Positions 48,495-59,500 of a DNA stretch of 64,000 nucleotides are shown here, one piece after another. The DNA is from Tritrichomonas foetus (lineage: Eukaryota; Parabasalia; Tritrichomonadida; Tritrichomonadidae). Both the position numbers and the translations under genes were made by a program. Every line of letters begins with the position of its first letter. Positions within the stretch are counted from its first letter, which is position 1. The stretch covers positions 63,233-127,232 of the forward strand of contig MLAK01000239.1 in the NCBI GenBank assembly GCA_001839685.1, read 5' to 3'. Under the pieces are notes generated by a model. It saw only the letters and a program-made list of their open reading frames with translations, did no database searches and was not told the origin of the DNA.

Positions 48495-49976
48495 TCACTT
48501 TTCCTTTTTGGATGAAGACGAACTTGAACTTGAACTTGAGCTATCTTTTGAACCCCTCCTCTTCTTTTTGTGACTCTCTTCTTCTTGCTGCTGTTCTTGT
48601 GTTGGATCTTCAACAGGTGGTTTTTCTAGTTCTGGTTCTGACTTTTGTTCTTCTTGTGGTGGAGCTTCAACAGGGATTGAAGCTTCTCTCTCCTGTACGG
48701 GGGGTTGTTCTTGTTCAGGTGCAGGCTGTTCCTCCTTAGGTGGTTCTTCCTCCTTTGGTGGTTCTTCCTCCTTTGGTGGTTCTTCCTGTTGTGGTTGTTC
48801 TTCTTGGGCTGGCTGTGGTTTTGATTCAGGTTGAGGCTCGGACTGCTCTTGTTCTTGTGGAGGCTGTTCTACAACTTCTGGCGGTTCTGGTGAGGATGAT
48901 TCTGTAAGTGAGAGCTGTGAGTTTTCTTCTTCTTTTTGTTGTTTCTTTTCTGAGTTTGATGATGAGCTTGAGCTTGAACTTGAGCTTGAGCGTGCATCAT
49001 CTTTTCCATCATCCGGATTTGCCTCTTGTTCGTCTTCCAGAACTATTGCACGCTCTTTTTCTTCACAGATTTCTGCGTTTTCTGGTTCCTCTTGGGGTGT
49101 GCACGTTTGTGATGGTGATTTTACTGGTGATTGAGGTTCAGATTGCTGTTCAGGAAGAATTTCAGTTGTGTTCAAATTTTGTTCTTCTCTATCTTGTGGA
49201 AATTCACCTTTTTGCATTTTTGTCCTTGTATTTCTCATTTCTTGTATCTGCATCTGATTGACCTCAATTTTGGCTTCAATTTCACGAGCCTCCTCCGGTT
49301 TCAAGTCGAGCATAATGGCGCTTCTTTCGCCAGGCTTCCACATCTCTTTTTTGGCCGCATTTGTCAGGAGGTAGTCGTTCTGCATGTATGGCGAAACGTA
49401 GCTCGCCAGCTCGGTCGCTTGGGCGTGAATGTTTTCATTGACCAGTTGACCGTTAATTACCGATATATGGTGACCGAATGCGATAATGACCATTGTCTTG
49501 AAGTGTTTGAATTGTGCAATCGGCGTATTCAAAAGCGAGATTGACTGTAATGCAGGGAGGTACTGAGCACCTTTGAACGAGATGATTTCTGTGTGATCTG
49601 CGCGTAAAGTTCTGAGTGATGGAATGAATGAGAGTCCTTCAAAATTCTTAATGGGATTCTGTGAAATATCCAATGTGATAATTGGCGCATACATTTTGAA
49701 TGAGGGGAATTTGGTCAGATTTTTATTGACATATGATTTGAAGTGTGTCAATTTATTTGGATTTTTAAATTTTGTGGCACCCTCTGAAGTATTATTAAAA
49801 CGGCGGGATGATCCTGTGGTCGTGGTGATCTGTACTTGGAAATTTGATGACTGGACTTTTGAAGAGAGTCGTGAAGATGTTCGCGAAGTTGTTTGCGATG
49901 ATGTTAGTGGAGTTGTTTGCGAGGATGTTCGTGAAGTTGTTTGTGAGGATAAGCGAGAAGATCTTCCAGAATTCAT
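48495..49976 (-). CDS. SDS22-like LRR protein with low-complexity tail
   Basis: 493 residues. A Ser/Thr-rich N-terminus with repeated SSQTTSRT units (about 1-50), then three to four leucine-rich repeats (about 85-165; LDISQNPIKNFEGLSFIPSLRTL, LQSISLLNTPIAQF) in the short SDS22 style. A C-cap helix and coiled coil (about 220-250) follow. The rest is Glu/Pro/Gln-rich with tandem PPKEEE units and Ser runs, ending KKEK. The LRR would bind a partner protein, perhaps a phosphatase or cytoskeletal protein; the tail is probably disordered. The PPKEEE units correspond to short DNA repeats at 48735-48790. Confidence 0.75.
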   Translation of the reverse strand: MNSGRSSRLSSQTTSRTSSQTTPLTSSQTTSRTSSRLSSKVQSSNFQVQITTTTGSSRRFNNTSEGATKFKNPNKLTHFKSYVNKNLTKFPSFKMYAPIITLDISQNPIKNFEGLSFIPSLRTLRADHTEIISFKGAQYLPALQSISLLNTPIAQFKHFKTMVIIAFGHHISVINGQLVNENIHAQATELASYVSPYMQNDYLLTNAAKKEMWKPGERSAIMLDLKPEEAREIEAKIEVNQMQIQEMRNTRTKMQKGEFPQDREEQNLNTTEILPEQQSEPQSPVKSPSQTCTPQEEPENAEICEEKERAIVLEDEQEANPDDGKDDARSSSSSSSSSSSNSEKKQQKEEENSQLSLTESSSPEPPEVVEQPPQEQEQSEPQPESKPQPAQEEQPQQEEPPKEEEPPKEEEPPKEEQPAPEQEQPPVQEREASIPVEAPPQEEQKSEPELEKPPVEDPTQEQQQEEESHKKKRRGSKDSSSSSSSSSSSKKEK

Positions 49977-50267
49977 CGTCTTTTTATTTCAGACTTTTCG
50001 GGGAAAGACAAAAATTGAATATGACGATAGATTTTATTAGTGCCATTGAAAAATAAATGGTGAAATAGTTAAAAAGAAGGCGAAAATTACTTTTGAGAGG
50101 TGCAAAAAGTAAACGATTTCCCATCTTCACGGATTTCTGACCAAACAAAAGCAGAAAAAATGAGAATGAACAGTTTTAAATATATATTTGGCTCTATACA
50201 TTCAATTTATGATCTCTAAAATGTCGAGATATATAAAGTATTGAATTCATCTGAGAACATTTAGGTC

Positions 50268-50951
50268 ATGGGAAGTCGGCCTTGTGAATCTAGAAACGAC
50301 CTTTTGAACAGATGGGTTCGATTAAAACGAGAAGAACGTTCACTCAAATTATGGGAACGTCCCCAAGATCCAGGCGTGCTAATGACAATTGCAGAATGCG
50401 AACGATGGAGGAAAAAACTGTGCGAAGTAATGAACGATAAAATGTGGAGACTCTACGAAGAGCCTCTTCCTGAAGCAGAAACTCGCTATCTGAACGACGA
50501 AATGAATCGAGAATTAAAAGTCATCCGGCGGTTCGAAATGCGAATTGTTGAACTGGGCGGAATTGACTACTCACGAGTTGGAATTAAAACGCCAGACGGA
50601 GATATACTGAATACGAATTTAAACCAATACCAATATTTCGGACGCGCAAGAATGCTTCCTGGCGTAAAAGAGCTTCTTGAAAACGAGAGACAGCAGCGAT
50701 TAAACACAAAAGGACTCAGTAAAAAAGTAAACAGAGAGGATTTAATGGAAAAAGTAGATTCCGAATATTACGGGCTGTATGACGATTCTGAGATAGAAAA
50801 GGAAGAACAACTTTTTGAAAGCACTATCGGTGTTCAAGAGTTTAGTGCCGAGCCAAACCTCAATCCGGGTTTCATTCCATCAGATGAAAACCTGAAAAGT
50901 GCGATTGACGCCATCGTCGCTGGAAAGGAGCAACAAATAACTGTTATTTAA
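50268..50951 (+). CDS. ISY1: Pre-mRNA-splicing factor ISY1
   Basis: 227 residues, a component of the NTC/Prp19-associated complex in the catalytic spliceosome. Motifs match the family closely: ECERWRKKLCEVM (EAEKWRRQI), YLNDEMNRELKVIRRFEMRIVELGGIDY (LNDEIN...WE-RI-ELGGPDY), QYFGRARMLPGVKELLE (KYFGAAKDLPGVRELFE) and SEYYGLYDD (FEYYGY). It is slightly shorter than the human protein (285). Few trichomonad genes contain introns, yet the splicing machinery is kept, and this gene fits that. Stop is TAAA. Confidence 0.93.
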   Translation: MGSRPCESRNDLLNRWVRLKREERSLKLWERPQDPGVLMTIAECERWRKKLCEVMNDKMWRLYEEPLPEAETRYLNDEMNRELKVIRRFEMRIVELGGIDYSRVGIKTPDGDILNTNLNQYQYFGRARMLPGVKELLENERQQRLNTKGLSKKVNREDLMEKVDSEYYGLYDDSEIEKEEQLFESTIGVQEFSAEPNLNPGFIPSDENLKSAIDAIVAGKEQQITVI

Positions 50952-51164
50952 ACAATATGTTCTTTATCATAATATTTGGTGTTTTTAATATTATTTCGAA
51001 ATTAATATCTCTGTTTAAATGATTTAAGACGAATCACATGCCATTATATTTAAATAGGCTTCACGCTTATGTTCAAAGTGATTTGGGAAAACCATAATCG
51101 TCACGATCATTATCAAATCAATGAAATAGAGAGATTAATTTCGAAATCATATAAAAATTGGATT
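50952..51164. other. intergenic spacer
   Basis: AT-rich; ends next to the diverged single-copy repeat. Confidence 0.4.
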
Positions 51165-51325
51165 TTTTTTTTTGACACTTAGTATTTCACATATATTCAC
51201 TCCTTGCGAATCCTCCAAGTCGAAGTGACCTAAAGAACCAGGATAGCACATTAGATTGTTTCCACTTTTGGCCTTTATTTGACATTTCACTTCACAATTA
51301 CAAATCTCATATGAAACCCAATATC
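51165..51325 (-). repeat. Single degenerate copy of the GSLGHFD repeat
   Basis: The minus strand translates to AKSGNNLM, then PGSLGHFDLED, matching the core of the 222-bp repeat with a short deletion and a TTTTGACACTTAG left edge like that of the 52.6-kb element. The right edge ATTACAAATCTCATA resembles TTACAAAACTCATAGG there. Confidence 0.6.
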
Positions 51326-51642
51326 TACCTAGGAGGGTCTCTCAAGTATCTCAAGATGCCTTACTTATTCAGATTTTGACGCGCGAGCCCAATCATTAAA
51401 TAAAGAGAAAATATTATGAGTACACATCTGCATCGCGGCATAGAGTTAAGCAAAAAATGCAAATTCACATAAATGGTCGTAATGTAGAGGTACAAGAGGG
51501 AATAATTCAAGGAAATATTTATCTCAAAAACTGGGCCAATATTCATAAATCAGGAAATGATTATTTTTAAAAGTGAAAATAGAATTTTTTTATTGTAAGT
51601 TGGAAAGAAATGGTTAGAATTGAATGAACGATAAATATTTAC
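51326..51642. other. intergenic
   Basis: AT-rich 3' flank of the histone gene; open minus frame 51361-51546 has no protein character. Confidence 0.4.
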
Positions 51643-52059
51643 TTAGTTGCGTTCGCCGCGGATTCTTTGGGCGAGTTGGACATCACGTTCCATGATAGTG
51701 ACGCGGTTTGCGTGGATGGCGCAAAGGTTTGTGTCTTCGAAGAGGCCGACGAGGTAAGCTTCTGAGGCTTCCTGGAGGGCGGCGATGGCGGATGATTGGA
51801 AACGAAGATCACCACGGAAACCTGAAGCGATTTCACGAACGAGTCTTTGGAATGGAAGCTTACGGATGAGGAGATCTGTGCTCTTTTGGTACTTTCTGAT
51901 TTCTCTTAAAGCGACTGTACCTGGTCTGAATCTGTGTTGCTTCTTGGCACCTTGTGAGTCGACGACTGGGGTAGACTTACGAGCGGCCTTGGCACCGAGT
52001 GACTTACGTGGGGTCTTACCACCGGTTGATTTACGAGCTGTTTGCTTTGTACGAGCCAT
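51643..52059 (-). CDS. Histone H3 (divergent)
   Basis: 138 residues, core nucleosome histone. The tail keeps [13 protein letters not shown] with Lys 4, 9, 14, 18, 23 and 27. Differences: a two-residue insertion in the 28-36 region ([12 protein letters not shown]), so the Lys 36 equivalent is at 38; Lys 79 is Arg in [13 protein letters not shown] (normally DFKTD); Lys 115 is Asn ([11 protein letters not shown]). The histone fold ([42 protein letters not shown]) is intact, ending in RIRGERN. GC-rich codons. It is a single intronless gene here with no H4 neighbour. TCATTTTTTATAAC lies just before the ATG. Confidence 0.96.
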   Translation of the reverse strand: MARTKQTARKSTGGKTPRKSLGAKAARKSTPVVDSQGAKKQHRFRPGTVALREIRKYQKSTDLLIRKLPFQRLVREIASGFRGDLRFQSSAIAALQEASEAYLVGLFEDTNLCAIHANRVTIMERDVQLAQRIRGERN

Positions 52060-52080
52060 TTGTTATAAAAAATGAAGTGA

Positions 52081-52136
52081 TTTTTCGCGCCAATTTTTCG
52101 ATACTTTTTTCCCCGCCATTTTCGACTGACTTTTTC
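52081..52136 (-). promoter_or_regulatory. Histone H3 promoter: E2F-like site and AAAAAGT motif
   Basis: TTTTTCGCGCCAA at 52081-52093 contains a canonical E2F site (TTTCGCGC). ACTTTTTC at 52129-52136 is the recurrent GAAAAAGT motif on the gene strand. A second GC-rich CCCCGCCATTTTCG lies between. E2F control of H3 in S phase is inference from known eukaryotic biology. Confidence 0.5.
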
Positions 52137-52613
52137 ATTGCATATTTTAAAAGTAGGCAAAAGTCTAGTGATTCGTGAAATAATATATAGAAGAAAGAGT
52201 TCATCATTTCCGATACAACAATGGTTTCTAACCTAACATATTTTTCACAAAAATTCAATATTATGAAAAATCTGATTGATTTCCAACAAACAACACTCAG
52301 CCATTCGCGATATCATCAAATAAAGTATTCAATTTCGAATTAAACCGTTCTTCATTTTTACTCGACATCGCAAAATAAAGTAATCAATCATGAATGATAG
52401 CTGATCAGATATGTTTGCTTCTTTGGTGAATAACAAAGGCTGAGAAAGGAAATAAATTATTGGTAATGTTTATGGAAAGTTTTATGGACAAAATGATCCT
52501 TCTGAACAAAAACTGTGAAATGAGAAATTTGGAGGTGATGAAATCAAATCATTACAATAATCCATTATTGTCAATAACATATTATTTTTATTTATTTATA
52601 ATTAATGTTCACA
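52137..52613. other. intergenic
   Basis: AT-rich spacer upstream of histone H3; no gene recognised. Confidence 0.4.
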
Positions 52614-52678
52614 ATTGATAAATTTGGCAGGATTTTTTTTCCTATGAGTTTTGTTTTTTGACACTAAAAATGGGTAAA

Positions 52679-52900
52679 TGTGATGTGACTTTGCGGGCCC
52701 CTTCGACTCATTCGGCCATTGGAAGAGGTGCTGCCACGTGACCACAGCTTCGGATCGCTTCGCTCCCTCCGCTGTGTTAACGTGGCGCACCTCCTCCATG
52801 TCGAAGTGACCCAAAGAACCAGCAAAGTTCACATCACATTTACCCATTAGGTTTTTTCCACTTTTGACCTTTATTTGACCTTTCACTTCACATTTACNAA
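52679..52900 (-). repeat. 222-bp unit 1 (74 codons open)
   Basis: Minus strand contains KCDVNFAGSLGHFDMEE, then EGAKRSEAVVTWQHLFQWPN and a SHHI end. The unit length is exactly 74 codons, so the frame carries through the second unit. Confidence 0.85.
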
Positions 52901-53122
52901 TGTGATGTGACTTTGCGGGCCCCTTCGACTCATTCGGCCATTGGAAGAGGTGCTGCCACGTGACCACAGCTTCGGATCGCTTCGCTCCCTCCGCTGTGTT
53001 NACGTGGCGCACCTCCTCCATGTCGAAGTGACCCAAAGAACCAGCAAAGTTCACATCACATTTACCCATTAGGTTTTTTCCACTTTTGACCTTTATTTGA
53101 CCTTTCACTTCACATTTACAAA
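52901..53122 (-). repeat. 222-bp unit 2
   Basis: Copy of unit 1. N at 53001 falls in the third base of a GTN (Val) codon and N at 52898 lies at the unit junction, as expected when slightly different copies are merged in assembly. Confidence 0.85.
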
Positions 53123-53260
53123 ACTCATAGGAAAATAAATCTCTGCCATAAATTTCGATAAAAAATTCAATTTATGAAAATGTGGTTACATTTCCGAAAC
53201 AATCACTTTTTATCACTCCTTCTTGTCAGTTCCAATTACCCGCATGAAGTATTTACTTTT

Positions 53261-54067
53261 CTACCTATTTAACAAATATTGGATTGAAAGGAGTTGCATT
53301 ACATCTTTTTCGCCTTCCATTGAAGGTGGCGGCGACACTTCTTCATGGTGGCAATTGTTTGAATATTGTGATATGACTGATTCAAAAGGTTTCATTCTAT
53401 TTTCAATATTCCCCAACATTCCATTATTCTGAACAAGATGAAGAGGTCCAAAATTAGGATTTTCATTTGAAATGTATTCATTCTGAATTATTTCTTTTGC
53501 ATTGAGGAAATTCTTTTTATTATTATTTTCATAATTAGCATACAAATAGTTCTTATGAGTGGTATTATTTACAGATTCATTTTCATTATCATTATCAATG
53601 CTGCCAGCTGAATAATTTCGATATTTTTCTCTATTTGAATTTAACGCGGCAAAACGATTCTTAACATTAATATTACTTCGTCCAGGAATGAAAGAAGCAA
53701 TCATCGACCAATTTGGGCCGAGTTTTTTGAATTTTTCGATAATCAGACGATCTTCTGATTCTGTGAACGGGGTTCGTTTCACAGGCTCTCTGATATAGTT
53801 TGTGTATCGTTCTCGTAGCTGTCTTGGCGATCTTGTGTGTCCAAATTCGTGAGATATTTCTTTCCAGCATTCTCCGTATTTTTCGACGAGTTTGAGAAGT
53901 TTTGTGTCTTCCTGTTTTGAAAATCGATTTCTTGTCCCCTTCTTTTGAGCGGCAGGCGGGGGAATGACAGGCTGAGCGTTATGAGAAATCTGGCTGGCCG
54001 CGCAACTGAGGAGCGATGATGCTTGAGTAACGACATTATTTGTGTCACCATTTAAAAGATAGATCAT
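53261..54067 (-). CDS. R2R3-type Myb transcription factor
   Basis: 268 residues. R2 (about 47-92): NRFSKQEDTKLLKLVEKYGECWKEISHEFGHTRSPRQLRERYTNYI. R3 (about 97-142): TPFTESEDRLIIEKFKKLGPNWSMIASFIPGRSNINVKNRFAAL. In each repeat the first core aromatic is Phe rather than Trp, and the third aromatic is Tyr or Phe, as in Trichomonas Myb1-3 type proteins, which bind initiator-proximal elements. The remaining 125 residues are Asn-rich and polar with no recognised domain. A GAAAAAGTG lies 100 bp upstream. Confidence 0.88.
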   Translation of the reverse strand: MIYLLNGDTNNVVTQASSLLSCAASQISHNAQPVIPPPAAQKKGTRNRFSKQEDTKLLKLVEKYGECWKEISHEFGHTRSPRQLRERYTNYIREPVKRTPFTESEDRLIIEKFKKLGPNWSMIASFIPGRSNINVKNRFAALNSNREKYRNYSAGSIDNDNENESVNNTTHKNYLYANYENNNKKNFLNAKEIIQNEYISNENPNFGPLHLVQNNGMLGNIENRMKPFESVISQYSNNCHHEEVSPPPSMEGEKDVMQLLSIQYLLNR

Positions 54068-54690
54068 GAGAAGAACTTCGGTCTGTATCGAACAAAAAAA
54101 ATACTGTTTTTTAATTTTTTAACTTTTGATAGAACTCAATTCTGATGCTAGCATCCACTTCTAATTGAAAAAGTGTGAGATATCACGACAAAAAGTTTGC
54201 AATATAAAATTCTGATTCTATCGTTACTTTTTAAGATAAAATCGCCACAGTAAAGATGAAAATTGAAAGCAAATTTATGAAAAAATAAGTTGGTACACAT
54301 TGAAAAAAGATTTTTCTGGCGAAGTGAAATGATTTTTTCTAATATCATTGAAAAATGAGATCTATCGTTAAGAAAGATAAATAAACTTTTGAAATAAATT
54401 GTTAAATTAGCGGCAAATTGGTCGTCACCCAATAAATTTTCACTCGCGATAATTAATATTTATGCTTATTAGAATCATTTTGGAATCAATGTTTGAGTTC
54501 TCACAATTCGACAAAGAATCTGATTGGAAACGGAAAATATGATTTATTGGGATTTTTTCCAGCCGAAATATAATTTTTACTCAATTGCAAAACTATTTTA
54601 TCTTGAACAATACAAGAATTTTCGTTTTTTGATCAGAAATTATTGGATTAAATGACTACTTTTTTTCATTTTTATTTTCAAATCTAACAT
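54068..54690. other. intergenic
   Basis: AT-rich; contains GAAAAAGTG (54167-54175) upstream of the Myb gene. Nothing else recognised. Confidence 0.4.
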
Positions 54691-54695
54691 AATGA

Positions 54696-55164
54696 TTATA
54701 TAAAAATATCCAAATAAATTTTGACGAATTTTCCGAGATTACAAATAAATCTAGCAAGATAAAGCAGTTTCAATTGAGAAAGAGTGAATTTGAAATATTG
54801 AATGACATTCAAATGTACTTTTGTTATTCTCAAATCATCCTTATCGGCTATTCTTTCTGATTTTTTCAATGAATTATATATCATTTGAGGGAGATTTTTA
54901 TAAAACAGCATCATTTGAATAGAATTCCTTCTTTATCGATTTATCGTCTAAAATTGAATAAATTGTATTTCAATGAATCAATTCAAATTTTTCCTCAGGC
55001 GTTATTTTTATCACACATTCACTTTTTTTTTCACATCTTGTTTTGTCTTTTATGGGGATATCTGCTCCATATAATGTTGAATTTTCCACACAAAAGTGTT
55101 GTGACAAAACATTGTGATAACCCTTGACCAATTGTTTGTTTTCAAGAAATATTTTGTAATCCAT
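54696..55164 (-). pseudogene. Small gene relic, unknown family
   Basis: From an ATG at 55164 the minus strand reads YHNVLSQHFCVENSTLYGADIPIKDKTRCEKKSECVIKITPEEKF to a TGA at 54970-54972; coding character goes on in the same frame for about 23 codons to a TAA, then in a shifted frame (from 54914) as KSERIADKDDLRITKVHLNVIQ to 54696. Stop plus frameshift mark decay. Family not recognised. Confidence 0.4.
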
Positions 55165-56583
55165 GTTTTACATGTAATCTTTTGATGGATCATGTCTTTA
55201 GTATTTATGATGTCTCTTTTCATTCACATTTAATCAAATTATTTAATGTTATTCTGTAGTACGTATTTATCATTACATTTTTTAATATATAAAATGATAA
55301 AGTAGAATTGGAGAGTATTTTTTGATGATAAACAAAAATCATCAAAATATTCGTGTTTCAAAAAGATGAATTTGAATACCAATGAATTTCAAAAAGATAT
55401 CAAATAATAAAATAAAAATATCTCAGTAATATTTCAACAAATCTTTTCATAGTTTGTTTAATAGTGATATAACATATGGTATATTACCAATAAAAAATTT
55501 TGAGAGAATTCTAAAAATTTGATGAATTCATGTCGGATATTTTTGGAAATCTATTTTTGAATCAGTGAAAAATCAGTTTTTGCCTCCAATTTGATAATAG
55601 AAAAGATTTACTTGGGGTAAATACGGAAATTCCCTTGAAATGCTCCAATAGCAGTTTTAATTTTGAAATTCATATCGTATCATACAAAATATTTTACTTT
55701 ATTCAATTCATCTCAAATCAAAAATCTCATTGTCTCAAAATTTGTCGACCACAAATCTCATTGTCTCTTTTATTAATAAAAGACCCGATCCAACATATGC
55801 ATTATAAATTTATATTATTCAACCCAAAAGATAAAGAAGAATTTTGAAGTTACATACGTTTCAATTTGAAGACAATTGCTTGGCAATGAAAAAATATAGA
55901 TATCATAAATGTTGGCAAATAAAGTTGTAACCTTCATTTTAGAGAATACATTTTCTATCAAAGATGAATTACCAAAAAAGATTCTCTATAATGAAAAGAT
56001 TTAAAAATGTAACCATATTTTTTGAAATCACTGCCAAATGATTATTCGCATTCATGTGACATTATTATTCCACAAAAGTTGCTTTGACATTTCAATGACA
56101 AAAAATATTCAAATATTGAAATAACTATATCTCACGCATAAATATATTGATTAATTTCTATTTTTTTCTATTTATGAAGAATTTCAATATTAATATTGTT
56201 GCCACAAAAAGTATTTTTGATAAGATAAATAAAATGAGATATTTTCATATTGTTTATATTGTTATTTTTGAATTGATCAAATAATAAAACACATTTATCT
56301 ATATTCTCAAGATAAAAAATCAAAAATTTGTAGTTATTCTGTACATATCATAGATATATCATAGATAAATATCATGTTGCCAAAGCATATTAGTGAAATA
56401 ATAGATAGATATGGGGAAAATAAATAACTCAGATCGATTGATATTTTTTATAGTTTATCAAAAACCAACTAATTTAATAGATATGAAGCCAGATTATAAA
56501 CAAAAATTATTAAGACTTGATACAATTTCTATAAAATTTCTTTAACAATTGAAATCAATTTTTTTTATTGGCAACATTTTGGA
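55165..56583. other. intergenic, AT-rich
   Basis: Long AT-rich stretch. A short open frame ending at 55847 (INPKDKEEF-like end) is not convincing. An ATCATAGAT-type tandem lies at 56347-56372. No gene, RNA or clear promoter seen. Confidence 0.45.
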
Positions 56584-59500
56584 ATGTTTCTTTTACTTCT
56601 GCAATTGACTAATTCCTACGCAGTTGGATGCCTTGTTTACCCCGAATCTAAAGCACCAGAAATTTGCCTGCCAGGTCTCACCATTTCTTCATTTGATCAA
56701 GCTGATGAAAGATTTGATAATATTACATCCTTTTTTGTCCATGGATTTCCAAGTAGCTCACCTCTCTCTCTAAACTTTCTTTCGGAAAAAATCAATCGAA
56801 ACTTGAAATTTATTGGAGCTGATAAAAATTCAAAACCATAATCTCTGCTTATTTGCCATTTACTCCAGAAAAAACGATATATTTTGATGGAGTAAACCTC
56901 GAAATAACTGATAGTAATACACAAATGCATTTTGACAGAATCATACTGATTAATTCCAATATTAAAGGAACTGATTTGATTCTTAGTGGTTACAATATGT
57001 CTCTCCATGGCTCTAAACTTTTTGGTACTTTGTCAATTTTATTTGAAAAAGAAACTAACTTTCGAAGTGAAGTAATTGATGGTCGAGTTCAATATACAAA
57101 TGAAGTTTCATTTGGTATTGTATTTGATGAAAGAGTCGATACAATTACAATTCATAAAGATGGATTTACAATTGGAAAAGAAATGAAGCGTTTAGATGTC
57201 GTTGATTTCACAAAAATGAAAAGATTTTTAATTGGTACTTCAGCTAGAATTAAGATTCAGAAAAGTTACACAATTGAAGCATTTGAAGATATTCCATTTG
57301 ATAAAATTGCTTTCTTCGCATTAATTCCGGCAGCTTCATTTTATTTTTCCTATGATTGGATTAACTATGTTGAAAAACCAAGTCATACCCTGGAAAACAA
57401 ATTTAAAATATTTTACCTTGCCAAAGTTATTGATGATAGAGATACTTATCCAACAGTATTTTATATTAAAGAACTGGAGAATAATGTTCCATTCGAAACT
57501 ATTAATTTAAAAAGCAAGTATGTAGTTCAGAATAGCAAACTGTGTTTACGCCGAACTACAGATATCAAAACTGATTGTGATGATAATTTTGTTATGGAAA
57601 CATACCTTGAGGCATTAAATGCAGCCATTATAAATAATGCAAGTGTAGTTTATACATATGGATATGAAAAAGAGTTTTTACAGGTTACAAATGCTACATT
57701 GAAGTATAATATGAAATTGGTTGCCATAGGACAGACACAAAAGGTCAATTTGTCATATTATTCTGGAATTAAATATTCACTCATAGGGAACATCTCTTTA
57801 GATAATTTTGAGGTGATGTATCAGGAATATCCTGGAAAATACTATAAATTACATTTATCAAATTCGTACCTTTTTCCTGCTTCTGCCTTGACAGAATCAA
57901 ATAACATTCTTCAATTTGTAGTGTATGATGATGACTTAAGTTACTTTTCCAATGTTACAATTTCAAAAGACATCTATTTATATTTTTCGAATTTAAAAGC
58001 TTTTGACAAGTATTTTTCAAGTTTTTTCTTGCAGGAAAATGCAATTGTAACTGTAAATCGCCTCTTTAGAGTAGAATTTAGTGACAAATATCTTCTTTTA
58101 TCTCAAAAATATGATGAAAAAGTATATGTTTATACTCTAAAAGAATTGCCTAAAGGGTGTTTAATTCAGTTTAATGTTCATGATTGTGAGTTTTTAAAAG
58201 ATTATAAATTAGAATTTGTTGCTAATGACCTCTTGAAAACAATATCATTTTATGGTGAATATGATAGCAATAGTTTTATTTTTAATTATGATTTTGCTGG
58301 AACTAGATTTCAAGACAATAATAAAATAAACATAAGTGGAAAAGGTACAATTCGATATTATTGCATTAATTCAATTGATGATGTTCCTTTTGTAGCAGGA
58401 AAGGATATTGTTGTTGAAAAAGAGACGAATTATTATGAAGATTTAACATTCTGTCTCACATCTGATTTACAAAATAAAAATATATTTTGTTCAGAGGATC
58501 AGACAGTTACAAGTGTCTCAGAACTTGTTAAAAAGCTAAATATCAAAAAATCTTATGATAACCAATATCGGGTTTATGTTTTTGGTTTTAATGAAGATCC
58601 ATTAGTATTAAACAATGGGAAGTACAATATTACTTTCGTTCCTGGAGAGCCCATACGTCAAAAAGTCCAAGTTGATTGCAGTCAATTTGATTATTTGAAT
58701 TTTGTATCTTTTGATATTAGTTTCAATCAAAGAATTTCAAATAATAATGCCAAAGAAATTATGTTATATCATTGTAGTTTTATAGAAACATATGGTGTAA
58801 TCGTTACAACTACAACAAGCAAATTTGATATATATGATACAGAACTCATTTGGGACCAAGTCTTAGATATAACCTTACAAGAAGATCAAATTACCAATTT
58901 AGTTAATGGGCTTTCGAGTGAATCAACAAAAGTTGCTTATGTAGCTAATACTTTTATTACAATTGGTAAAGATTGCATTTATTCAGGACCAATGACAAAA
59001 TTGATTGATTTTCCTATAGATCAATCTTTAATAATATTGTTTAAGAGCGACATTTATATTCATAAACATTTTTCATTAAATGAAGGAGAATCTCATCTAC
59101 TAGATAAAATTAAATTCCAATCAATAAATGGCATACATAAAATCATAGTTGGTGCTGATTGGTTTGATTACACTCAGACTGGACAAGGGATAATGCGGTT
59201 AGATGTAGGTAACCTTGAAGTTTCCAATTTACTTCATAGTTATAATATCCCATTCTCTAGTTCATACAAAAGTTTTGATGATGAATATATTTGTGCAACT
59301 AAATCTTCATCATCTAACTTTTGTGATTTATCCCATACTAAACAAGGGGATACATTGAAGTCAGAAACAAATAATAATCCTTCATATTATAAATTTATTA
59401 TATTGGAAGGATTTGAAAGCTCACCTTTGAAAATCAGTTATGATGCTGTAGGTAAATTCAATCATTATTACTTCCTGTCCTCTACTCAAGAGAAACAGCA

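Larger units (their letters stand above)
52614..53157 (-). mobile_element. Putative TIR element carrying a 222-bp tandem coding-like repeat
   Basis: Outer inverted repeats of about 40 bp, imperfect at their edges with a perfect core CCTATGAGTTTTG (52641-52653 against 53119-53131). Inside lie two nearly identical 222-bp units (52679-52900, 52901-53122). The GC-content of the units is far above the surrounding DNA. A non-autonomous mobile element is the best reading; no transposase is present. Confidence 0.6.
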
